A model generated the notes under the pieces. That model searched no databases and was not told where the DNA came from. It saw only the letters and a program-made list of their open reading frames with translations. Source: Sulfurimonas sp. (GTDB lineage: Bacteria > Campylobacterota > Campylobacteria > Campylobacterales > Sulfurimonadaceae). Taken from it: a DNA stretch of 6,789 nt. Position 1 is the stretch's first letter, and each line of letters begins with the position of its first letter. The translations under genes and the position numbers were made by a program. Of this stretch, positions 1-4,613 are shown one piece after another. The stretch lies in assembly GCA_003978475.1 (NCBI GenBank), contig QNZR01000158.1, forward strand, positions 1 through 6,789. The letters run 5' to 3'.

Positions 1-193
1 GGTCGGACTGGCCGATATGATTGTCGATATTGTCGAGACCGGAGCAACCATGAAACAAAACGGACTGGAAGTGGTGGAGACTATTATGGAGTCTTCGACC
101 TATCTCATTGCCAATAAAAACAGTTTTTTCGAGAAAAAATCAGAAATCCTGGATATTTATGAAAAAATTAACGCCACAGTCAACACCGATTAG
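1..193 (+). CDS. hisG: ATP phosphoribosyltransferase, short form (3' end only)
   Basis: The first enzyme of histidine biosynthesis; it joins ATP and PRPP to make phosphoribosyl-ATP in the cytoplasm. The window holds only the last 63 codons and a TAG stop, read in the frame starting at base 2. The visible part carries the family's signature, GLADMIVDIVETGATMKQNG (the PRPP/ATP-binding loop region), followed by the conserved IMESSTYLIAN stretch. Only about 20 residues follow that block, so the C-terminal ACT-like regulatory domain of roughly 75 residues found in long-form HisG is absent. This points to the short form (HisG-S), which in known cases needs the HisRS-like partner HisZ for activity and feedback control; hisZ is not in this window. 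The stop overlaps the stop of the convergent membrane-protein gene. I see no hairpin with a T-run after it. Confidence 0.93.
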   Translation, partial: VGLADMIVDIVETGATMKQNGLEVVETIMESSTYLIANKNSFFEKKSEILDIYEKINATVNTD

Positions 194-576
194 GTTAATC
201 CCATAAATATTAAAGGAGTATAGAGCAGCATGCCCATATAGGGCATAACTCCATGAAGCGGTGCGTGCAATATCTGAGAGAGCTCTCTGGAGACCTCCCG
301 CTTGTCAAATACCTGTGTCATGATAATGATTTTAGTCGCAATATCAAAGGTTTTAACCAACAGTACCACTAGAATTTCTGCTCTGTAATCGGTGATCATT
401 GCCAGATAAATAGTAAAATAAAAGGTAGGATGCAGTAGTAAAAACAGGATCATATGGCTACGGTACCGTTCGTACATACGGCGCAGCATGCCCATCATGG
501 TATCTGCTTTTTGCCACTGGGTTTCAAAAAGTTCCAGCATAATGTAGATGAGTGTTAAGGTATAGATATCATTCAT
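190..576 (-). CDS. small predicted inner-membrane protein, unknown function
   Basis: A 128-residue protein that I do not recognise. It has a polar, charged N-terminal third (residues 15-40, with a run of Arg/Met/Tyr around LRRMYERYRS) and then two clear hydrophobic segments at about 41-62 and 66-88. A basic/acidic loop follows (DKREVSRELS, 91-100), then a probable third membrane segment at about 108-127. Arginines and lysines just before segment 1 suggest the N-terminus stays in the cytoplasm. No catalytic or binding motif is visible. The start is uncertain: the first Met has no Shine-Dalgarno sequence and lies only 9 bases beyond a perfect TATAAT on the same strand. Met13 (codon at 540-538) is an alternative and also lacks a good ribosome-binding site. 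The gene is divergent from the DUF695/RraB gene and converges on hisG with a 3 bp stop overlap. Its length, Met-rich hydrophobic composition and clean context argue for a real gene. Confidence 0.68.
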   Translation of the reverse strand: MNDIYTLTLIYIMLELFETQWQKADTMMGMLRRMYERYRSHMILFLLLHPTFYFTIYLAMITDYRAEILVVLLVKTFDIATKIIIMTQVFDKREVSRELSQILHAPLHGVMPYMGMLLYTPLIFMGLT

Positions 577-585
577 AAGTGTAAC

Positions 586-591
586 ATTATA
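586..591 (-). promoter_or_regulatory. -10 box (TATAAT) for the small membrane protein
   Basis: A perfect TATAAT reads on the minus strand, with its downstream edge 9 bases before the ATG at 576. Transcription starting 6-7 bases past the box would leave a leader of only a few nucleotides. I see no good -35 element, which is common for sigma-70 promoters of Campylobacterota. The same 37 bp gap must also serve the plus-strand gene at 614, so the two promoters overlap or the plus-strand one reaches into the membrane-protein gene. Confidence 0.4.
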
Positions 592-613
592 GCTTAATTA
601 TAAAAGAGTAATC

Positions 614-1336
614 ATGCAAATATTGTCAAAATATCACCCTGTCTGCGAAGCGACGGCATCATCGGTTGAAATCGGTGTCAATCTGGAATTCGAAGCGGCA
701 TCGGATGCCTGTGCTTTGGAGACCTTGTTGTGGCTCTTCCTTCCGTATAATGCCGCTGAACGAGAGCAGTATGAACAGTTGCTGCAGACGCTTGCTGAAG
801 TATTGAAACAGCGCCTGCGTGCGGAACTGGCGGGCTACCGTATTGTTGATGGGGAGCTTGAACTCTATTTTTATGCGCCGAGTGCTAAAACGTTTGAACC
901 CGTCGTTGCTGCATTCATGAGCGAATACTCCGGGTATGATATGGGTTCATGCAAAGACGCTAAACAAAAATTCTATTTTGATGCCCTTTACCCCGATGCC
1001 AGGCAATTGTTGCAAATTCAAAATACTCAGACCATAGCACAATTACAAGAAGCTGAAGATCAATGCGAACAGGAGCGTGAAGTAGAGCATTATCTTCTGT
1101 TTCCGACACGAGGCAATGCTGTGCGTGCTTTACAAAAAGCGTCTGCTCTGGAATTTACATGTAAACATGAATATACCGATGATACGGGTGAGCTTCGTCA
1201 CATTATTGTCATAACCAAATCACATGATGTCAGTGATGCAGTCATTCATGAAATCACGGAAGATCTGTTTGTTATAGCAATGGAAGAACATGGGAGATAT
1301 GAAGGCTGGAGTACAACTTTGGTATTGAAAAAATAG
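614..1336 (+). CDS. DUF695 / RraB-like two-domain protein
   Basis: A 240-residue soluble protein with two parts. Residues 1-125 or so resemble DUF695: an acidic N-terminal domain containing LELYFYAP and the block YSGYDMGSCKDAKQKFYFD. A short Gln/Glu-rich, probably helical linker covers about 135-157. Residues 158-238 resemble RraB (formerly DUF1260), a ferredoxin-like domain that in E. coli binds and inhibits RNase E. The markers are FPTRGNAVRAL near 163-173, a central HIIVITKSHDV strand, a helix, and the closing RYEGWSTTL, matching the YDGW motif of RraB. Similar DUF695-RraB fusions exist in other bacteria without an assigned role. There is no signal peptide or membrane segment, so it is cytoplasmic. 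The start is ATG at 614, behind a weak AAGAG-like site. It appears to be a single-gene unit: 152 bp with a new promoter precede the next gene. Domain names come from recalled family features, not a search. Confidence 0.8.
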   Translation: MQILSKYHPVCEATASSVEIGVNLEFEAASDACALETLLWLFLPYNAAEREQYEQLLQTLAEVLKQRLRAELAGYRIVDGELELYFYAPSAKTFEPVVAAFMSEYSGYDMGSCKDAKQKFYFDALYPDARQLLQIQNTQTIAQLQEAEDQCEQEREVEHYLLFPTRGNAVRALQKASALEFTCKHEYTDDTGELRHIIVITKSHDVSDAVIHEITEDLFVIAMEEHGRYEGWSTTLVLKK

Positions 1337-1421
1337 TCTTTAAAGTTTTTGTTAGTTACTATATGGTCAGAAAGTTTTGATTTATTGTATATGAATAAGA
1401 TATAACTTTGTTACTAAAGGC

Positions 1422-1427
1422 TATAAT
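1422..1427 (+). promoter_or_regulatory. -10 box (TATAAT) for the repeat protein gene
   Basis: A perfect TATAAT lies in the 152 bp gap 1337-1488, which otherwise holds no gene. Transcription would begin near 1434, giving a leader of about 55 nt. No convincing -35 is present. Within the leader, TATCA (1442-1446) and TGATA (1452-1456) form a small inverted repeat with a 5-base spacer, a weak operator or hairpin candidate. Because the box lies downstream of the possible TTG start at 1408, it argues that translation starts later, at 1489. Confidence 0.5.
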
Positions 1428-1477
1428 ATGCTTACAAGTTGTATCAATGTATGATATGTCTCAAATTCAATTCGTTC

Positions 1478-1485
1478 AAGGAAAG
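1478..1485 (+). promoter_or_regulatory. ribosome-binding site that sets the start at 1489
   Basis: AAGGAAAG lies just before ATG 1489, with AGGA ending 6 bases before it. The reading frame is open back to a TTG at 1408, but only ATG 1489 has both a ribosome-binding site and a signal peptide directly after it. Confidence 0.75.
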
Positions 1486-1488
1486 TTT

Positions 1489-2874
1489 ATGATTACAAAA
1501 TTGTCACTCGTTGCTATCGCTGCGCTTGCGGTTGTTACATCTGCATCGGCTGAAACAGCGTCGCTCATACCCGGAGACGCCAAGCCCGGTGAATGTTATG
1601 CTAAAGTCGTTGTTCCCGCTTCTTACACCGACAAAGTAGAAAAGGTTCTTGTTAGAGAGGCTTCTGAAAAGATCTCTATTGTTCCGGCAAAGTACAAATG
1701 GGTAAGCGAAAAAGTTATGGTGGTTCCCGAGAGAAAAAAACTCAAACCTATCCCGGCAACATATAAAAAAGTAACGGAAAAAATTGAGGTCAAACCGGCA
1801 AGCAGACAGTGGATGTCCAGTCTAAAACGCCATGCTGTTCCCGTAAGTCCCGACCTGCTTGCTGCTGCTAAAAACAAAGGCATCGATATTAATGGCACCA
1901 CGCCAAATACCTGCTATAAAGAGTATGTCACACCGGCACAATACAAAACCGTTACCGAAGAAAAGGTCATTAAAGAGGCTACGGAAAAAATTGAGATCAT
2001 TCCGGCAAAATATGAGTGGGTAGAGAAAAAAGTTGAAATCAAACCGGCTTCGAAAAAGACCATTGAAATTCCGGCGGTTTTTGAAACACAAGAAGAGAAA
2101 ATCCTCATAGAGGCAGAAAAACAGGTTTGGAAAAAAGGCTCCAATCCGGCACAAAAAATTCATGGTGCTACCGGTGAAATCATGTGTCTTGTTACTGTAC
2201 CGGCAAGATATAAAACCATCAAAAAGAGTGTTTTGAAATCTCCGGCGACTACAAAAGTGGTAGAAATCCCGGCGAAATACAAAACCGTAAAAGTTAAAAA
2301 ACTGGTTTCAGAAGCACAGGTTAAAAAAATCAAGGTTCCGCCGGTAGTTAAAAAAATTACCAAAACCGTTTTGGAGTCTCAACCGCTGTTTACATGGAAA
2401 GAAGTAGGGCTTCGCGTTGAGAAAGGTCTGAAGCCGACCGGTCAGCAAATTTGTCTTAAAGAGACTCCTGCTGTAACCAAAACGGTAACTAAAACGGTCT
2501 TAGTAACTCCGGCTACAACCAAAGAGATTGTTATTCCGGCTGAATATAAAATGATGAAGGTCAAAAAACTGGTCTCTGAAGCCAAAGAGTTTAAAGTACC
2601 GACTCCCGCAGAGTACAAGACTGTCACAAAACGTGAAAAAGTATCACCCTCAACAACAAAATGGCAGCGTATTTTATGTCAGACCAATATGAACGAAGAC
2701 GTTGTTGCTAAAATTCAGGCGGCATTAAACAAACAGGGTTTTAATGTAGGTAAGGTCGATGGCAAACTCGGCAGAGCAACGTATTCGATGTTAGAGAAAT
2801 ACCAACGAAAACATGCCCTTGCAACCGGCGGCATCACCTATGAGACACTTGAATCTTTAGGTATTAAGCTGTAG
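1489..2874 (+). CDS. secreted Cys/Trp-framed repeat protein with C-terminal peptidoglycan-binding domain
   Basis: A 461-residue exported protein. Residues 1-21 form a Sec signal peptide (MITK, then a hydrophobic core, ending SASA) with probable cleavage A21|E22. There is no lipobox, so it is not a lipoprotein. Residues 36-392 hold four units, each opening with a Cys (36, 142, 233, 322) and closing with a Trp (108, 214, 303, 392). Each unit contains three sub-repeats around PAxYK, with the key Pro at 43/66/89, 149/172/195, 238/261/284 and 327/350/373, a constant 23-residue step. The alternating Val/Ile/Lys/Thr pattern predicts beta strands. The mature chain is very Lys-rich. A fifth and last Cys is at 397. 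Residues about 401-461 are a PG_binding_1 domain (VAKIQAALNKQGF, GKVDGKLGRAT, LEKYQRKHAL, ETLESLGI). It probably sits in the periplasm bound to peptidoglycan, as a stalk or spacer. No enzymatic domain is visible, and similar proteins are usually annotated only as peptidoglycan-binding. It is monocistronic and converges on gltA. Confidence 0.9.
   Translation: MITKLSLVAIAALAVVTSASAETASLIPGDAKPGECYAKVVVPASYTDKVEKVLVREASEKISIVPAKYKWVSEKVMVVPERKKLKPIPATYKKVTEKIEVKPASRQWMSSLKRHAVPVSPDLLAAAKNKGIDINGTTPNTCYKEYVTPAQYKTVTEEKVIKEATEKIEIIPAKYEWVEKKVEIKPASKKTIEIPAVFETQEEKILIEAEKQVWKKGSNPAQKIHGATGEIMCLVTVPARYKTIKKSVLKSPATTKVVEIPAKYKTVKVKKLVSEAQVKKIKVPPVVKKITKTVLESQPLFTWKEVGLRVEKGLKPTGQQICLKETPAVTKTVTKTVLVTPATTKEIVIPAEYKMMKVKKLVSEAKEFKVPTPAEYKTVTKREKVSPSTTKWQRILCQTNMNEDVVAKIQAALNKQGFNVGKVDGKLGRATYSMLEKYQRKHALATGGITYETLESLGIKL
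1594..2664 (+). repeat. four tandem coding units (twelve 23-residue sub-repeats)
   Basis: This is the repeat region of the secreted protein, residues 36-392. Cys-to-Trp distance is 72, 72, 70 and 70 residues in units 1 to 4. Linkers between units are 33, 18 and 18 residues. The first Pro comes 7, 7, 5 and 5 residues after the Cys, and the last Pro is always 19 residues before the Trp. Units 1 and 2 share a middle Trp (71, 177) in AKY[KE]WV, while units 3 and 4 instead share KVKKLVSEA, so the array looks like two pairs. The DNA copies have diverged and are not exact repeats. Several long open frames on the opposite strand here are by-products of this biased, periodic sequence. Confidence 0.85.
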
Positions 2875-2895
2875 TGTTGAAAGTGTTAGAGTAGG

Positions 2896-2918
2896 GACGG
2901 CAGCCACAGTGCTGTGTC
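2896..2918. terminator. weak hairpin between convergent genes
   Basis: GAC, a bulged G, then GCAGC can pair with GCTGT-GTC around a six-base loop, CACAGT. It is the only stem-loop in the 57 bp between the repeat-protein gene and gltA. No T-run follows on either strand, so it is not a classical intrinsic terminator. It may be a weak bidirectional stop or chance. Confidence 0.2.
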
Positions 2919-2931
2919 TCTAGACAATCCT

Positions 2932-4200
2932 CTATGTCTCTCGCAGGAGAGGTCCTATGTAGCGCTGTCTCGGACGCGCTATTTTCATCTCACTGTCTTC
3001 TTGAAGTTCCATCCACTGTGTTACCCAACCTACGGTTCTGCCTACAACAAATATAATAGTAAACATGCTTTTGGGGATTTTGAGTGCGGTTAAAATCAGT
3101 CCGGAGTAAAAATCAATGTTGGGATAAAGATTGCGTGAAACAAAGTACTCATCTTTGAGCGCAATCTGTTCAATGCGTTGGGCTATATCAAGCAGCTCAC
3201 TGTTAACACCCAGTTCATCTTTTAATTCATGCAGCAATGCTGAAAGAATGCGGGCACGGGGGTCAAAGTTTTTATAGACGCGATGACCAAACCCCATGAG
3301 ACGAAAACCGTCATTGGGATCTTTCGCCCGTTCTATGAACGATTCGACATTCTCAATAGAGCCGATAAACTCCAATTGTGCAATCACGGACTCATTGGCT
3401 CCTCCGTGCGCACGTCCCCACAGGGCGCTAATGCCGGCAGAAAGAGCGGCATAGGGATGGGCACCGGTTGAGGCAACGCCACGCACGGTTGAGGTTGAGG
3501 CATTTTGTTCATGGTCGGCATGTAGGGTGAAGATGGTATCGAGTGCTCGAATTTCGACTTCAGAAATTTCGGGTTCAGCATGAGGATAGGCGCGCATCAT
3601 ATATAAAAAGTTCTCGGTAAAAGAGCGCTCAATGTCGGGATAGATAAAAGGAATACCATACATACGGCGGTAGGTAAAAGCAGCCAGTGTCGGTATTTTG
3701 GCAATAATACGACGTGCCATAACCTGCATCTCTTTGGTGTCTTCTATGCTCAGGTGTTCGAAATAGAAGGTGGACAGAGCAGAGACGGCAGATGACATCA
3801 TTGCCATAGGGTGAGCTTTGTCGGGAAAAGATTTGTAAAGTTCTTTAATCCCTTCGTGAACAAAGGAACGTTTGCGCAGTTCGTTGTCAAATTCTATGAG
3901 CTCGGTAGTCGTGGGCAGTTCGCCCGTAAGCAGTAGATAACAGACATCGAGATAGCTTTTATGGTTGGCAAGGTCACTGATATCATAGCCGCGATAGAGC
4001 AGTTGTCCCTGTTCTCCGTCAATATAGGTAATACTGGAGCTGCAGCTTGCTGTTGAAGTGAAACCGGGATCGTAAGTAAACATACCGGTTTTTTTGTAAA
4101 GTGTTCTAATGTCAATAACATCGGGACCCAGAGTCGGGTGTAGAACGTCAAATTCATAACGTGTGTTGTTACGATTGTCAATGAGGGTAATGCTCGGCAT
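2932..4200 (-). CDS. gltA: citrate synthase, type II (hexameric, Gram-negative type)
   Basis: Condenses acetyl-CoA with oxaloacetate to citrate in the cytoplasm. The 422-residue chain is close to E. coli GltA (427) and includes the extra N-terminal domain of type II enzymes (FTYDPGFTSTASCSSSITYIDG at about 41-62, LLYRGYD at 68-73). Catalytic residues are intact: His265 in WGRAHGGAN, His306 in GFGHRVYKNFDPRA and Asp363 in PNIDFYSG, matching E. coli His264/His305/Asp362. HADHEQNASTSTVR (227-240), GRTVGW (387-392) and ARPRQRYIGP (408-417) supply further substrate-binding residues. The frame extends to an ATG at 4209, but that codon overlaps the AAGGA ribosome-binding site; ATG 4200, 8 bases after AAGGA, is the better start. 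At the position of E. coli Arg109-His110-Thr111, part of the NADH-inhibitor site, this protein has Lys-Arg-Ser, while Tyr146, Arg164 and Lys168 are kept. In an organism using the reductive TCA cycle the enzyme could serve oxidative, biosynthetic or reverse flux; the sequence does not decide. Confidence 0.97.
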   Translation of the reverse strand: MPSITLIDNRNNTRYEFDVLHPTLGPDVIDIRTLYKKTGMFTYDPGFTSTASCSSSITYIDGEQGQLLYRGYDISDLANHKSYLDVCYLLLTGELPTTTELIEFDNELRKRSFVHEGIKELYKSFPDKAHPMAMMSSAVSALSTFYFEHLSIEDTKEMQVMARRIIAKIPTLAAFTYRRMYGIPFIYPDIERSFTENFLYMMRAYPHAEPEISEVEIRALDTIFTLHADHEQNASTSTVRGVASTGAHPYAALSAGISALWGRAHGGANESVIAQLEFIGSIENVESFIERAKDPNDGFRLMGFGHRVYKNFDPRARILSALLHELKDELGVNSELLDIAQRIEQIALKDEYFVSRNLYPNIDFYSGLILTALKIPKSMFTIIFVVGRTVGWVTQWMELQEDSEMKIARPRQRYIGPLLRET

Positions 4201-4208
4201 GATAACCA

Positions 4209-4213
4209 TCCTT
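4209..4213 (-). promoter_or_regulatory. ribosome-binding site that sets the gltA start at 4200
   Basis: AAGGA on the minus strand is followed by 8 bases and then ATG 4200-4198. The alternative ATG at 4209-4207 begins on the last base of this site and so could not use it. Confidence 0.7.
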
Positions 4214-4229
4214 TGAAGGCAGATAGGTT

Positions 4230-4235
4230 ATCATA
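4230..4235 (-). promoter_or_regulatory. possible -10 box (TATGAT) for gltA
   Basis: TATGAT on the minus strand lies about 30 bases before the gltA start and directly borders the palindrome at 4236-4256. The outer end of that palindrome offers a second TATGAT (4251-4256). Neither has a good -35. One of them probably drives gltA independently of dodecin. Confidence 0.35.
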
Positions 4236-4256
4236 TATGATTAAGCATTAATCATA
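4236..4256. promoter_or_regulatory. perfect 9+3+9 palindrome in the gltA promoter, operator candidate
   Basis: The arms TATGATTAA and TTAATCATA are exact reverse complements around a 3-base centre (GCA on the plus strand). The site is in the 71 bp gap between dodecin and gltA and touches both candidate -10 boxes of gltA. The AT-rich dyad looks like a binding site for a dimeric repressor; its GATTAAT-like half sites only loosely resemble Fur/PerR-type boxes. As RNA it could form a stem, but no T-run follows, so a terminator for dodecin is less likely. Confidence 0.45.
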
Positions 4257-4271
4257 GATAAAAGAGTGGGA

Positions 4272-4481
4272 CTATTTATCGCCTATAACAAATGAAATTT
4301 TAGCGTTAATGCGGTATTTAACAATGGTGTTGTCAACAACCTTGGCATTCATACTGACAATATGAACGGACTTGATATTGTTAATCGACTTGCTTGCTTT
4401 TTTGACTGCTTTGTCAGCGGCATCTTCCCAGCTTTTTTTTGATTGTGCCAGAACTTCAATCACTTTCACGACTTGTGACAT
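4272..4481 (-). CDS. dodecin family protein lacking the flavin-binding residues
   Basis: A 69-residue protein with the dodecin layout: strand (VVKVIEVLA, 4-12), one helix beginning SWEDAADKAVKKASKSI (17-33), then two long strands (about 37-49 and 53-66). Dodecins form hollow dodecamers in the cytoplasm. In flavin-storing members a Trp in the NxRWF segment stacks on the flavin and a Gln in the YQV segment contacts it. Here the matching segments are NIKSVH (Ser38) and YRI (Arg57), so both are replaced. SWEDAA and YRIxxxxSF instead resemble what I recall of Mycobacterium tuberculosis Rv0379 (SecE2), described as a calcium dodecin. Flavin storage is therefore doubtful. The start ATG at 4481 has an excellent AAGGAG site 5 bases away and a well-spaced promoter upstream. 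gltA follows 71 bp downstream on the same strand. Confidence 0.92.
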   Translation of the reverse strand: MSQVVKVIEVLAQSKKSWEDAADKAVKKASKSINNIKSVHIVSMNAKVVDNTIVKYRINAKISFVIGDK

Positions 4482-4511
4482 CGTATCTCCTTTTTTATGG
4501 AATTAGGAACG

Positions 4512-4540
4512 ATTATAATGTGTTTTAGATAAACCGGCAA
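4512..4540 (-). promoter_or_regulatory. sigma-70 promoter for dodecin
   Basis: On the minus strand TTGCCG (4540-4535) and a perfect TATAAT (4517-4512) are separated by exactly 17 bases. The -10 ends 30 bases before the dodecin ATG. This is the best-formed promoter in the window and suggests solid expression, with possible read-through into gltA. Confidence 0.6.
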
Positions 4541-4548
4541 TAAAAGAG

Positions 4549-4595
4549 CAGTAATACAGTAAGTTTTGGGTAAAAACAGCCTATAATTACAGTAA
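4549..4595 (+). repeat. three CAGTAA direct repeats around the carboxynorspermidine synthase promoter
   Basis: CAGTAA occurs at 4549-4554, 4557-4562 and 4590-4595. The last two copies extend to TAATACAGTAA and TAATTACAGTAA and lie 33 bases apart, about three helical turns, on either side of the TATAAT at 4582-4587; the last one overlaps the box. They could be activator or repressor half-sites. Short AT-rich words recur by chance, so this is tentative. Confidence 0.3.
4582..4587 (+). promoter_or_regulatory. -10 box (TATAAT) for the carboxynorspermidine synthase-helicase unit
   Basis: A perfect TATAAT lies 26 bases before ATG 4614, giving a leader of about 20 nt that carries the GAGGAG ribosome-binding site. 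No -35 consensus stands at 16-18 bases spacing. It is divergent from the dodecin promoter within the same 132 bp gap. Confidence 0.5.
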
Positions 4596-4602
4596 ATTGA
4601 TT

Positions 4603-4608
4603 GAGGAG
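4603..4608 (+). promoter_or_regulatory. ribosome-binding site that sets the start at 4614
   Basis: GAGGAG is followed by 5 bases and ATG 4614. The adjacent GTG at 4611 is in frame but only 2 bases from the site, too close for normal initiation. Confidence 0.7.
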
Positions 4609-4613
4609 CGGTG

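Noticed and set aside
215..252. Hairpin-capable sequence: GGAGT...ACTCC enclosing ATGCCC-ATATA-GGGCAT, a possible hisG terminator
   Set aside because: It lies inside the membrane-protein coding region (its PYMGM codons) and is not followed by a T-run on the plus strand.
1338..1350. CTTTAAAG followed by TTTTT just after the DUF695/RraB stop, terminator-like
   Set aside because: The palindrome has no loop and only AT-rich 4-base arms, so it cannot form a stable hairpin.
1408..1488. N-terminal extension of the repeat protein from a TTG at 1408
   Set aside because: It would include the TATAAT box at 1422-1427 inside the gene and bury the signal peptide 27 residues in; ATG 1489 has a good ribosome-binding site.
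1623..2627. Several open frames on the minus strand opposite the repeat-protein gene (61-113 codons)
   Set aside because: They mirror the periodic codons of the plus-strand repeats, show the same repeated words (for example LYFAG-type strings), and have no ribosome-binding sites or independent promoters.
3283..4181. Open frames of 62-95 codons overlapping gltA
   Set aside because: The gltA frame has all catalytic motifs; these are shadows without start signals.
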